In this document: in pieces, positions 56,301-64,000 of the stretch
Numbering within the stretch: the first letter of the stretch is position 1
Layout: each line of letters begins with the position of its first letter
Assembly: GCA_016715365.1 (NCBI GenBank)
Contig: JADKAM010000004.1
Span: 62,001-126,000 of the forward strand
Direction of reading: 5' to 3'
Source of the DNA: Chitinophagaceae bacterium
Lineage (GTDB): Bacteria; Bacteroidota; Bacteroidia; Chitinophagales; Chitinophagaceae
Length of the DNA: 64,000 bases
Program-made: the position numbers and the translations under genes
The notes under the pieces: generated by a model
What the model was told of the DNA's origin: nothing
Database searches by the model: none
What the model saw: the letters and a program-made list of their open reading frames with translations, nothing else

Positions 56301-59300
56301 ACCTGTTGCAGGATCAGTATCTTGCAATGCAGGCGGATTACATACAGATAACAGTTACTGGAGGGCATATAATCTTGCTACAGCAGGTTTACCATCAGCT
56401 TTAACAGTAACCAACGTAACCTTTGGTATTGAGCAGGCTTCTGGTGGAGCTCAGCCTGTAACTGTAAATTTATATACTCAGAATGCAGGACCAGCTTTCC
56501 CTGGTGGCACACGTACTTTAGTTGGTACACAAGCTGCAACAGTGAATAACGCAACTTTAACTACACAAACTGTAACTTTTACAACACCAGTTGTTGTTTC
56601 TAACACAGCGGTATTGATTGTAGAATTATTTACCCCAAGCGGACAGGCTACAGGTCGTTCTTTCTTTATAGGCAGTAACCCGGCAGCTCAAACGGGCCCG
56701 AGTTATTTATCTGCTGCAACCTGCGGAGTTAACACTCCTACCGATGTAGGAACGATTGGTTTCCCCAACATGCATATCATTCTGAATGTGGGTGGAACAG
56801 TAGCTGGTACCGGTCCTCAATCAACAGGTACCTTCCTATGGAGCCCTGCTTTAGGTTTAAGTTCAACCACTTCAAACCCTGTTGCAGCTTCTCCGATGAA
56901 TACCACAACTTATACCGTAACCCGTACAACGGTACCTGGAGGTTGTGTTGCAACAGGCCAGGTAACGATAACAGTTAATAAGCGTCCTGTAGTTACTACA
57001 CAACCAGCCAACCAGGTAAGGTGTGTGGGTAATACAGCCACCTTTACAGTAGGTGCAACCGGAACCGGTTTAACCTACCAATGGCAGGTAAGCACAGCAG
57101 GTTGTGCCGGTCCATGGACAAACCTGACCAATATAGCTCCTTACTCAAACGTAACTACAGCAACCCTTACTGTTAACCCGGTAACGCAGTTGATGAGTGG
57201 TTATGCATACCGTTGTATAGTAAGTGGTACTTGTGCTCCGTTTATTCCACCAACCAACGTATCTAACTGTGCTACTTTAACAGTGAATGCCAATCCTAAT
57301 ATTGCCGTTAACCCAGTGGGTCCGGTATGTGGCGGAGTAGCCGGTATTAATGGTACAGCCTTATCGGTAGTTGCGGGAGCACCACCTGTACCGGGTAACG
57401 TTACAGTAAATTCAGGAGTGATCAATGTACCTATTCCTGATGGAACAGGCGCAGCGGCTACCACGAACCTTACGGTTGCGGGTGTACCAGCCAATGCAAC
57501 GATTACCGAGATCAAGGTGAACATGAACATTAACCATACATGGGTAGGTGATGTGGATGTGAACCTGAGAGCACCAAATCTTGCTATATTGAACCTGGTA
57601 GGCGGCTTAGACGGCGGAACAGGCGGTAATGCAACAGATAACTTTACCAATACAGCCTTCAGTTCACTGGGTGGTTCAACCATCAGTGGCTTTGCGGCTC
57701 CACGTACAGGTACGTTTGCAGCAGAAGCCCGTGCAGGCTTTGGCCCTACCGGATTTATTCAAACAGTAAATACCTGGGCAGGTTTAGTGCCACCGGCAAC
57801 GCCACTGGCAGCTAATGGCCAATGGACACTTGCAGCAGGCGACTTTGTAGGAACTGATGTGGGAACGATCACCAACTGGTCAATCAGTATAGATTATACC
57901 ACACCGGGCAGCGGTACGCAGGTACTTTCTTATGCATGGTCACCACTGGCAGGTTTATATACCAATACTATTGCTACAACCGCTTATACAGGTACCAACC
58001 TGTCAACGGTATATGCAGCACCAACAGTACAGACGACTTATACAGTAACAGCTACTGATGTGGCAACAGGTTGTTTCACCAATGCAAGCGTATTGGTGAA
58101 CTATACACCACCTGCACCAACGATAACACCAAGTTCAGTTACGATGTGTCTGGGAGATCCTGCTGTTAAGCTGAAGGCTACTTCTTCATCTTCAGGTACT
58201 GTTACTGTTAATTCAGGTACATTGGCGCTGGCCATTCCTGATGGCCCTGCAACATGGCCTCAAACTTTATTCCCTGGAGTTGCTACACCTAATCTTGCGG
58301 TTTCAGGTGTTCCTGCAGGCGCAACAATTACAGGTATGAGTGTTAAGTTGAATTTAACCCATACTTACATTGCAGATATGGTGATCGTGTTAAAAGCTCC
58401 TAATGGAAATGTGTTTAACCTGGATGCTGTTATTAACAGAACAGGAGGAGCCGGAGCTAATTTTGTAAATACGGTTATCAGCTCTGCCGGAACCACATTA
58501 CTGAGTGCAGGTGCACCTCCTTATACGGGTACATTTGCACCTGATGCTGCCGGTGCAACATTTGTTGCAGCAGGGTTTACTTTCCCTGGCGGTCCTACAT
58601 CACCTGCCGGTTACATACCAAATGTAGCGTCATACAGTGGCCTTTATTCAGTGCCTAATGGTAACTATACCCTTGGCATCTATGACTGGGGAGCAGGCGA
58701 TCTGGGAACATTAACCAACTGGGAATTAACGATCAATTACACCGTAGGTGTTGTAGCTTCAGCAGCTATCTGGAGTCCTGCAGCTGGTTTATTCTCTGAT
58801 GCAGGTGCAACAACGGCCTATGTAGCGGGAACGAGGGTTGATTCGGTATGGGCAAGGCCAACGCCATCAGGAGTTTATCCTTACACCGCAACGGTGAACA
58901 ATATGATCAACTTCAATGCTGTTCCTGCAACACCAATGGCAGGCGGCAACGGTAATAACCTGGTAGCGTTCAATGTTAAGAATAACAATGCGTTCCCTGT
59001 AACCCTTGCCGGAATAGCCAGCAATGCCTTTGGTTCAGGAGCTGTGGTTTCAAGAGCATTCTTTAAACCATCAGCCATAGCAGGTAACCCTGGAGCCATC
59101 AGTGCAGCCAATGGCTGGAACCAGTTTGGAACAGCTAATAATAATGTTACAGCCAATGTATTAAATCCGTTGATGAGTGGTTTAACCCTTCAGATCCCTG
59201 CAGGAGCCACTTATGGCATTGCAGTGGATATGACAGGAGCAACCTTCCCTGCTTACACCAATGGTGCAGCAACAACGGTTACTTATTCAAACAATGGTTG

Positions 59301-59781
59301 TGATATCATCACCGGTGGTAATGTAGGATGGGGTGGCCCTGCCGCTCCTGGTTCAACAGTAAACAATCCAAGGAACTTTAACGGAACCGTTACCTTCCTG
59401 GTATCCGGCCCTGGAACCTGTCAGTCACCTGCAAGAACAGTGATTGTAACAGTTAACGAGCCAACAGTACTGAATGCCAATATACCGGCCAACCAAACTA
59501 TCTGTACAGATAAGGTAGCCACCTTTACTACAGCAGTTACAGTAGGAAGCGGTCCTCACAGCTATCAGTGGCAGGTAAGCACCAACAATGGTGTTAGCTG
59601 GACCAACGTAGCCAATGGCGGTGTTTACAGCGGAGCTACTACTGCAACTTTAACAGTTACAGCACCTCCTGTAAGCATGAACGGATATCAATACCGTGCT
59701 ATTGTAACCGGTGCTGCACCATGTGCTGCACAAACATCAGAGTTGCAACACTTACCGTTAACCCATTACCGGTTATTGTGA
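53320..59781 (+). CDS. Giant multidomain T9SS protein (main frame, 2153 residues)
   Basis: The signal peptide ends near GSAVFAQ (residue 28). Residues about 50-780 hold at least nine BNR/Ycf48-like units (STDGGRNW, TTDGGVTW, TLNGGSTW, SVDTGRNW, TTDGGNTW, SFNNGATW, TTDAGATW, TTDGGANW, NNGGTSW), a propeller fold. An SprB-like repeat (about 807-875, GSITITATGGLAPYTYQFD) comes next, then Ig/PKD-like units including about 1221-1323. Two proprotein-convertase-P-like domains lie at about 1361-1527 (INVPIPDGTG, HTWVGDVDVNLRAP) and 1624-1809 (LALAIPDGPA, HTYIADMVIVLKAP). A last Ig-like domain spans about 2047-2147. The frame then shifts at about 59740 and ends without the sorting tail, which is encoded in the next feature. 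It diverges from the PKD-protein gene across 127 bases. Probable secreted adhesin. Confidence 0.85.
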   Translation: MFMKHLNLKKISFFLALILVTGSAVFAQGFNTTNWKFSNPKPFGFTVLDVDYFDNNNAIAVGEQGGIARSTDGGRNWTYGVFTHLTPASQLSKTTFNDVHFPSANVAYAVGNNGVMAKTTDGGVTWSFVNNPLFPNQKIINACWFVDANKGYIGGQWNNTVDSLPKLYFTLNGGSTWDSIAAPISNGVSRVGYINNPSIPSVLYPVDAKLKEIFRIEFINDSTGYVCGSNSYGVTLFPPVSFRATSTTVCAPLTTLLTSGSMAASLLWKFKSGVLTDYSISKERLGYTGINTNTINCQTAFAAVTPITQQYRAMNIINDSTVVMMSFNNNTVVKVNTGNNDSTANVNAPGVFEKGKYQVLNFPFPPTQGPNAGPPIPNPQVLLASNPYQMRRTTNGTLIVNGNNGRMWKSVDTGRNWIPDVTLKPGQNYSANGVWAMDIAPNGRVLSMGTAGAMSDSLPGSSWQSNYLTVPLAGGYSDMEFVDCNNGIAAGGASITVTTDGGNTWIDRFSPVLQALNANITHLSYVNPTKVYFTTSIGNIYRSANQAVNLSPVFSEPLGGTVNDIAWAGNDSLWACGYTAFVPAIPAASRQGRVYRSFNNGATWDTIGIGPVGALSVTPRAIDFPTRSIGYVIGTRNAVYKTTDAGATWTDISPFPALTPQLGYTAIQALNKDTVFVIGVGFPRKAVYRTTDGGANWTDITANILTLPVGNLNGILMHDINNGYIMTPGGALLITNNGGTSWTLDLAPTSNLFTAAAFVPRTVGAGVNMVNRKVLISGPNLPNGGAPMMEYGNPANTQVNSTELIAGAACSAPNSGSITITATGGLAPYTYQFDAGAFQPSNVFNGVSAGTHTITIKDAYCGLLTKTVTVALNDDQVLNTNITTATICAGASVQLIASGNSTTYSWSPALGLSNPNIANPIASPLVTTTYIVTATLNSCVKTRSITITVNPNANLVIVADPGTTLCEGDPTLLTVYDAAGTSGPVSLTQSASQVPVAGSVSCNAGGLHTDNSYWRAYNLATAGLPSALTVTNVTFGIEQASGGAQPVTVNLYTQNAGPAFPGGTRTLVGTQAATVNNATLTTQTVTFTTPVVVSNTAVLIVELFTPSGQATGRSFFIGSNPAAQTGPSYLSAATCGVNTPTDVGTIGFPNMHIILNVGGTVAGTGPQSTGTFLWSPALGLSSTTSNPVAASPMNTTTYTVTRTTVPGGCVATGQVTITVNKRPVVTTQPANQVRCVGNTATFTVGATGTGLTYQWQVSTAGCAGPWTNLTNIAPYSNVTTATLTVNPVTQLMSGYAYRCIVSGTCAPFIPPTNVSNCATLTVNANPNIAVNPVGPVCGGVAGINGTALSVVAGAPPVPGNVTVNSGVINVPIPDGTGAAATTNLTVAGVPANATITEIKVNMNINHTWVGDVDVNLRAPNLAILNLVGGLDGGTGGNATDNFTNTAFSSLGGSTISGFAAPRTGTFAAEARAGFGPTGFIQTVNTWAGLVPPATPLAANGQWTLAAGDFVGTDVGTITNWSISIDYTTPGSGTQVLSYAWSPLAGLYTNTIATTAYTGTNLSTVYAAPTVQTTYTVTATDVATGCFTNASVLVNYTPPAPTITPSSVTMCLGDPAVKLKATSSSSGTVTVNSGTLALAIPDGPATWPQTLFPGVATPNLAVSGVPAGATITGMSVKLNLTHTYIADMVIVLKAPNGNVFNLDAVINRTGGAGANFVNTVISSAGTTLLSAGAPPYTGTFAPDAAGATFVAAGFTFPGGPTSPAGYIPNVASYSGLYSVPNGNYTLGIYDWGAGDLGTLTNWELTINYTVGVVASAAIWSPAAGLFSDAGATTAYVAGTRVDSVWARPTPSGVYPYTATVNNMINFNAVPATPMAGGNGNNLVAFNVKNNNAFPVTLAGIASNAFGSGAVVSRAFFKPSAIAGNPGAISAANGWNQFGTANNNVTANVLNPLMSGLTLQIPAGATYGIAVDMTGATFPAYTNGAATTVTYSNNGCDIITGGNVGWGGPAAPGSTVNNPRNFNGTVTFLVSGPGTCQSPARTVIVTVNEPTVLNANIPANQTICTDKVATFTTAVTVGSGPHSYQWQVSTNNGVSWTNVANGGVYSGATTATLTVTAPPVSMNGYQYRAIVTGAAPCAAQTSELQHLPLTHYRLL

Positions 59782-60311
59782 TCAGTGCTGCACCTTATAC
59801 CAGCCTGTTACCAGGTTTACAAACTACCCTGTCTTCAACCGTTACACCAAACCCTGCCGGAGCCAATGGCTATAGCTGGTTGCGCAACGGCGTGGTGTTA
59901 AGCAGCCCTGCATTGGGTGTGGTTAGCGGAATAGGCACCGGTAGCTTAAGGCTTGATGTAGATGGCCAGGGTGATTATCAATTGAGGGTGACCGATGTTA
60001 ACGGATGTACCAATATATCCAACACCATCACCATCAAAGATTCTGCCAGCGGCAAATGCTTTATCTATCCAAACCCAACCAGTGGTAAGTTCCAGGTTAG
60101 GTATTACAGTGTTGCAAACAACGTGTTGCCAAGATTCTTAACTATATATGATTCTAAAGGCGACAGGGTGTTTGTACAGAATTACACGATCGGAAGACCA
60201 TACGACAGGATGGATGTTGATATGAGAGCGTTTGGAAAAGGACTCTACTGGGTTGAAATTGGTGACCTGAACGGTAACCGTTTAACCATGTGCAGAGTGG
60301 TGATACAGTAA
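59721..60311 (+). CDS. C-terminal continuation of the giant T9SS protein (type A sorting tail), other frame
   Basis: Meaningful sequence starts at about 59743 (VATLTVNPLPVIVISAAPY), continuing the Ig-like domain that the main frame leaves mid-strand, and ends with a type A T9SS sorting domain (CFIYPNPTSGKFQV near the middle, GLYWVEIGDLNGNRL at the end). Restoring one base near 59741 joins the two into a single protein of about 2,330 residues. The first residues of this open frame (MCCTNIR) are an artefact. No independent signal peptide exists, so alone it would be neither exported nor functional. Confidence 0.75.
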   Translation: MCCTNIRVATLTVNPLPVIVISAAPYTSLLPGLQTTLSSTVTPNPAGANGYSWLRNGVVLSSPALGVVSGIGTGSLRLDVDGQGDYQLRVTDVNGCTNISNTITIKDSASGKCFIYPNPTSGKFQVRYYSVANNVLPRFLTIYDSKGDRVFVQNYTIGRPYDRMDVDMRAFGKGLYWVEIGDLNGNRLTMCRVVIQ

Positions 60312-60340
60312 ATTTTTCTCGGTTAATAGTTCAAGTATGG

Positions 60341-60370
60341 GGAGCTGCCTGAAAGGGCAGCTCCTTTTTT
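60341..60370 (+). terminator. Terminator of the giant T9SS gene
   Basis: GGAGCTGCC (60341-60349) pairs with GGCAGCTCC (60356-60364) around a 6-base loop and is followed by six T. Confidence 0.92.
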
Positions 60371-60434
60371 ATATCAGGATGTAATTGTGGGCAGCTTTAG
60401 TTTATTAAATTTTCAAAAATTATTGAAAATTATG

Positions 60435-60442
60435 TATCTTTG
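60435..60442 (+). promoter_or_regulatory. -7 box for the NDH-2 gene
   Basis: TATCTTTG matches TAnnTTTG and lies 18 bases before the ATG at 60461. Its position rules out the upstream in-frame TTG at 60440, which overlaps the box, as the start. Confidence 0.6.
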
Positions 60443-60460
60443 TTGCCAAATGACAAACAA

Positions 60461-61735
60461 ATGAAACTCATAATAATTGGGGGAGGTTTTGGAGGCCTGC
60501 GTCTTGCCCGTAAACTCAGTAATAAGCCGGGCTTTGATATCACTTTAATTGACCGATTTAATTACCACCAGTTTCAACCTCTATTTTACCAGGTGGCTAC
60601 TGCGGGGCTGGATGCCAGCAATATTTCTTTTCCGCTGCGCAAGGTTTTTCATACAAGTAAGAATGTTCGTTTCAGAATGGCCGAGGTTCAAAAATTACTT
60701 ACTTCCGAAAGAAAAGTAGTTACTGATATAGGCGATTTTGATTACGATGTATTGGTGATTGCAACTGGTGCAGATACGAATTTTTTTGGCAACCAGCAAT
60801 TGATAGATAATGCTTTTCCGATGAAGAGTACTGTTGAGGCATTGCAACTTCGCCACCGCTTGTTACACAATTTTGAAGATGCTTTAAATGTGAAATCTGA
60901 ACTGGAGTTACAAAGACTGATGAATATTGTAATTGTTGGTGCAGGCCCAACAGGCGTGGAGTTGAGTGGCGCTATTGCGGACATGAAACGCTTTGTATTA
61001 CCAAAGGATTATCCCGAACTTGATTTCTCCACAATGAAAATTTTTCTGCTGGAAGGAACCGGTAAAACACTGGCAGCCATGAGTGAAAAATCCAGCATTC
61101 AATCACAACAGTATTTAGAAAAACTGGGCGTGACTGTTTTAACAAACGCATTGCTGAAAAATTATGACGGAAAAACAGTGGAACTGCAAAATGGCAATAC
61201 CATTGAAACAGCCATGGTAATATGGGCTGCAGGAATTAAAGGAAATGTACCCGAAGGCATCAGTGCAGATTTAATAGCAAAAGGTAACCGGATAAAAGTA
61301 AACAGGCATTGCCAGGTAACTGGTTTCGAAAATATTTTTGCCATTGGTGATGTAGCTTATATGGAAGAACCGGCCTGGCCAAACGGACATCCGCAGGTGG
61401 CACCGGTTGCTATGCAGATGGCAGATATGATTGCCAATAACTTACGCAAACTGGAAATGAAAAGCGGTCTGATACAATGGACAGCATTTGTTTACAATGA
61501 TAAAGGCAGTATGGCTACCGTAGGCCGCAACCTGGCAGTTGTTGATATGCCTAAACCAAAACTGCATTTCGGGGGTTTACTGGCCTGGATGATCTGGATG
61601 GGGCTGCACCTGATGCTGATACTGGGCGTAAAGAACCGTTTCTTTGTCTTTAGCAACTGGCTCTATAATTATTTTACGTACGATCAGAATTTACGCCTCA
61701 TCTTTAAAGAATTTTACAGAGAACAAAAAAAATAA
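60461..61735 (+). CDS. Type II NADH dehydrogenase-like FAD oxidoreductase
   Basis: A protein of 424 residues from the ATG at 60461. It has two dinucleotide-binding motifs, IIIGGGFGGLRLA (residues 4-16, FAD) and IVIVGAGPTGVELSGAIA near 157-174 (NADH). FQPLFYQVATAGLD near 39-52 and IFAIGDVAYMEEPAWPNGHP near 288-307 are typical of NDH-2. The C-terminal hydrophobic helix (GGLLAWMIWMGLHLMLILG, about 369-387) anchors it to the membrane. It passes electrons from NADH to quinone without pumping protons. A DUF2071 gene follows after six bases. Confidence 0.93.
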   Translation: MKLIIIGGGFGGLRLARKLSNKPGFDITLIDRFNYHQFQPLFYQVATAGLDASNISFPLRKVFHTSKNVRFRMAEVQKLLTSERKVVTDIGDFDYDVLVIATGADTNFFGNQQLIDNAFPMKSTVEALQLRHRLLHNFEDALNVKSELELQRLMNIVIVGAGPTGVELSGAIADMKRFVLPKDYPELDFSTMKIFLLEGTGKTLAAMSEKSSIQSQQYLEKLGVTVLTNALLKNYDGKTVELQNGNTIETAMVIWAAGIKGNVPEGISADLIAKGNRIKVNRHCQVTGFENIFAIGDVAYMEEPAWPNGHPQVAPVAMQMADMIANNLRKLEMKSGLIQWTAFVYNDKGSMATVGRNLAVVDMPKPKLHFGGLLAWMIWMGLHLMLILGVKNRFFVFSNWLYNYFTYDQNLRLIFKEFYREQKK

Positions 61736-61741
61736 AATGAT

Positions 61742-62455
61742 ATGGCCTCAAAGTTTTTAACAGCAACCTGGAAGAACCTGGTCATGGCGAATTATATTGT
61801 TGATCCTGCTTTGCTTGCACCATATCTGCCCAGTAAAACAGAATTGGATCTGTATAATGGCAATGCTTATGTAAGCCTGGTTGGATTTATGTTTATGAAC
61901 ACAAGAGTACTTGGTTTTAAAATTCCTTTTCATGTTAATTTTGAAGAAGTGAACCTGCGGTTTTATGTACGGTACAATGATAACGGTACATGGAAACGGG
62001 GTACTGTTTTTATTAAAGAGATCGTTCCAAAATTTGCCATCAGTTTTATTGCCAATACGGTGTACCATGAAAAATATGACACCAAGCGAATGAAACATTG
62101 TACCACTGAAACAGCAGAAGAAATTAATTTAAGCTATCAATGGAAGCATAAAAACAAATGGAACCGCATGGAAGCATCCGCAGAAAAACCTTCACAGGCA
62201 ATGGTTTCAGGTAGCGAAGAGGAATTTATTGCAGAGCATTACTGGGGCTATTCAAAATATAATGAAGCCACAACTTTTGAATACAATGTACAGCATCCTG
62301 CCTGGAAAATTTTTCCTGTAAAAAGCTATTTGATCGATTGTGATTTTAAATCGCTGTATGGAGATTCGTTCTCAAAATTAAACGGAGCTAAACCCAATTC
62401 AGTTTTTGTTGCAGAAGGATCGGATATAAGTGTGCTGAAAAAAAGGAATGTATAA
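61742..62455 (+). CDS. DUF2071 family protein (YqjF-like)
   Basis: A 237-residue protein. It begins TATWKNLVMANYIVDPALLA (about 6-25), with PYLPSKTELDLYNGNAYVSL after it. FEEVNLRFYVRYN near 75-87 and a W-rich C-terminal half (EHYWGYSKYNEATTFEYNVQ) fit the DUF2071/YqjF family, whose biochemical role is unsettled. Probably co-transcribed with NDH-2. Its stop is one base from the stop of the convergent PKD gene. Confidence 0.84.
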   Translation: MASKFLTATWKNLVMANYIVDPALLAPYLPSKTELDLYNGNAYVSLVGFMFMNTRVLGFKIPFHVNFEEVNLRFYVRYNDNGTWKRGTVFIKEIVPKFAISFIANTVYHEKYDTKRMKHCTTETAEEINLSYQWKHKNKWNRMEASAEKPSQAMVSGSEEEFIAEHYWGYSKYNEATTFEYNVQHPAWKIFPVKSYLIDCDFKSLYGDSFSKLNGAKPNSVFVAEGSDISVLKKRNV

Positions 62456-62456
62456 A

Positions 62457-63952
62457 TTACCTGATTATGGTTACCAGTCCCTGGAAAACCTGGTTTCTGT
62501 TATCGTTTAGCTTAATGAAATATACATAAGAACCACCGGGTTGTTTAGCGCCCTTAAAGGTACCATCCCACATGTTATTTACGTAATTATTTGTTTCAAA
62601 TATTTTTTGTCCGTAGCGGTTAAATAAGGTTACTACAGCATTGGGGTATTGTGCCAGCGATGGTATTTCCCATTTATCGTTAAGGCTGTTACCATCGGGT
62701 GTAAATGCATTGGGTATGTACACTTCTGTAACTGATTTTACAAAGACCGCATCAGTAGATTTACAATGTGTATTCACATCTTCAGCCTGCAAAATATACG
62801 TTGTATTTACAGCAGGTAAAGCTGTTGGCCTTAAAATATTAATGGCACTTAGTCCGGCTGATGGTGTCCATAAATAATTATAGGCAGATGGTGGTAATAC
62901 AGATGCATCCAGTGTTACAGGGTATCCAAAGTAAGCAATTTTATCGGGCCCGGCATTCACGATGGGAGTTGGATTAATAACCAACAGATCAGTTGCCGGT
63001 AAAGATGTACAATTGTTTACATCAGTAACAGTTAAAGAAATATTGTATGTACCTGCATTGCTGTAAGCCCTGTTAAAGGGTGGGACAGTAGTGCCGGTGC
63101 CATTACCAAAATTCCAGTTCCAAATGCTCACACCGGCAGCGGCTGATGTAAATGCAAGCGGTATGCTTTCGCAGGCCGTATCTTTTTTAATACTGAAGGC
63201 TGCAACCGGGATTTGATGAATGATGGGTATGATATTAAACGTAGTATCAGCCGCACAAACAGAACCCACAATACTCACCACATGTTTTACGGTGATATTT
63301 GTTTGAGCTGTTGTGTAAATATGTGTTGCTGTATTACCCAACGTAGTATTTAAGATTTGTGAATCTCCAAAATCCCAATACCAGCTTGTACCAATATTGT
63401 TGGTATAGCCCGAAGTAAAAGTAATTGTATTACCTACACAAGGCGTACCGGTAAAACTAAAAGGCGCCAGTGGTTTATCGCTGATGGTAATTATTTTTTT
63501 AGCCATATCACTTTTACAACCCAATGCAGATGTGGTGATAAGTGTAAGTGTATAAGTACCTGCACTGGTGTACGTATGCGTGAACGGTGTATTGGTTGCA
63601 CGTATAAGTGAAGTAAGATCACCGAAATCGTATTGCCAGCTAACAATGCTGCCGCTGCTTACAACCGATGTATCTGTTATCTGCATGGGTGCATTGGTAC
63701 AGCCTGCAGCCAGAATGCCTGGTTTAGAAACAGGATCGGGTGCAATGATTATCTGTTTGGTTGTATCGCCTGTGCAACCTTCGGCAGTAAAAATGCGGTA
63801 GCGGATATTTTGCACACCAACTGTTGCAAATTTCTTTTTTGCATCAATGGTTGTTTGTGTGGTTGCATCATCAAAACTCCATAAATAACCGGTGATGTTG
63901 AATACACCAGGTGGATTGATATGGTTAAAGAAAACGGTATCTTTTAAACAGT
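62457..63952 (-). repeat. Direct repeat copy 2
   Basis: Same orientation and content as copy 1 at 48615-50110, offset exactly 13,842 bases. The repeat boundary falls at the stop codon; the three to four bases before it are not shared in any meaningful way. Confidence 0.9.
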
Positions 63953-64000
63953 TTAAAGAAGTAATGGTAAAATCAGCCCATGGCCTGTTACTTACAATAA
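62457..64000 (-). CDS. PKD-repeat protein with T9SS type B tail, paralog (5' part outside window)
   Basis: The frame is open from its stop at 62457 to the right edge (about 514 codons), so the start and N-terminus are not seen; the first internal ATG, at 63815, is not the true start. It contains four PKD-like units (GYLWSFDDATTQ, SWQYDFGDLTSL, SWYWDFGDSQIL, WNWNFGNGTGT) and the same type B tail as the 48615 gene (NAFTPDGNSLNDKWEIP and GGSYVYFIKL). Over the last 450 residues I count about 14 differences from that protein, roughly 97 percent identity. Toward the edge it diverges (NRPWADFTITSLNCLKDT against IKPYSDFSITANNCLRDT). Confidence 0.9.
   Translation of the reverse strand, partial: IVSNRPWADFTITSLNCLKDTVFFNHINPPGVFNITGYLWSFDDATTQTTIDAKKKFATVGVQNIRYRIFTAEGCTGDTTKQIIIAPDPVSKPGILAAGCTNAPMQITDTSVVSSGSIVSWQYDFGDLTSLIRATNTPFTHTYTSAGTYTLTLITTSALGCKSDMAKKIITISDKPLAPFSFTGTPCVGNTITFTSGYTNNIGTSWYWDFGDSQILNTTLGNTATHIYTTAQTNITVKHVVSIVGSVCAADTTFNIIPIIHQIPVAAFSIKKDTACESIPLAFTSAAAGVSIWNWNFGNGTGTTVPPFNRAYSNAGTYNISLTVTDVNNCTSLPATDLLVINPTPIVNAGPDKIAYFGYPVTLDASVLPPSAYNYLWTPSAGLSAINILRPTALPAVNTTYILQAEDVNTHCKSTDAVFVKSVTEVYIPNAFTPDGNSLNDKWEIPSLAQYPNAVVTLFNRYGQKIFETNNYVNNMWDGTFKGAKQPGGSYVYFIKLNDNRNQVFQGLVTIIR

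Noticed and set aside
57201..57683. Minus-strand open frame of 160 codons inside the giant T9SS gene
   Set aside because: Shadow of the P-domain coding strand; Pro/Val/Thr-rich composition follows from the complement of Thr/Asn/Gly codons.
60440..60460. TTG start for the NDH-2 gene
   Set aside because: It overlaps the TATCTTTG promoter box and adds seven residues before the conserved FAD motif; the ATG at 60461 fits better.
1..64000. tRNA or rRNA genes
   Set aside because: No T-loop/acceptor combination or conserved rRNA segment was recognised by eye; a covariance-model scan would be decisive.

Overview
The window comes from a bacterium of the phylum Bacteroidota, most likely the Chitinophagaceae or a close relative (inference). 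The evidence is a SusC/SusD pair, further TonB-dependent outer-membrane proteins with carboxypeptidase-like N-terminal domains, a GLPGLI-family protein, DUF4270 and GSCFA proteins, type IX secretion (T9SS) sorting tails of types A and B, A-rich leaders in place of Shine-Dalgarno sites, and TAnnTTTG -7 promoter boxes. Base composition is moderately AT-rich. I saw no rRNA, tRNA, CRISPR array, insertion sequence or prophage genes.

Layout: 1-3412 (minus) holds an outer-membrane barrel protein cut by the left edge and a decayed GLPGLI partner. 3672-9336 (minus) holds ppx, ppk1, a heptose-type nucleotidyltransferase, a flippase-like membrane protein and panC. 9443-14065 (plus) holds a one-domain glycogen-synthase-like protein, a DUF4270 lipoprotein, metK and rlmB. 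14151-20619 is mixed: two orphan proteins, a tandem pair of helix-turn-helix regulators, an HMG-CoA-lyase-type enzyme, a GSCFA protein, MiaE and a small lipoprotein. 20845-28457 holds a penicillin-acylase-family hydrolase, a small membrane protein, a broken DUF5686 gene, a frameshifted trhO and purC. 28594-35484 holds a TonB receptor with a fasciclin lipoprotein, ychF and a fused SpmA/SpmB-like transporter. 35560-43507 (minus) is a DeoR regulator, SusC, SusD and DUF4397 cluster plus a serine hydrolase. 43564-44802 is serA.

44904-64000 is the most distinctive part. A minus-strand unit encodes, in transcription order, a 1,525-residue IgGFc-binding/PKD surface protein with a type B T9SS tail, a LuxR-type response regulator and a propeller-type sensor histidine kinase. 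Diverging from it is a giant (over 2,300 residues) T9SS type A protein made of BNR-like, SprB-like, Ig-like and P-domain modules. After an NDH-2 dehydrogenase and a DUF2071 protein, a second PKD protein enters from the right edge. Its last roughly 500 codons are almost identical to the end of the first, giving two 1.5-kb direct repeats exactly 13,842 bases apart.

Four genes carry frame lesions (GLPGLI, DUF5686, trhO and the giant T9SS protein). They may be real decay or errors in a draft assembly; the sequence alone cannot decide. Several intergenic gaps hold short words repeated in opposite orientations on the two sides, able to form long AT-rich hairpins.
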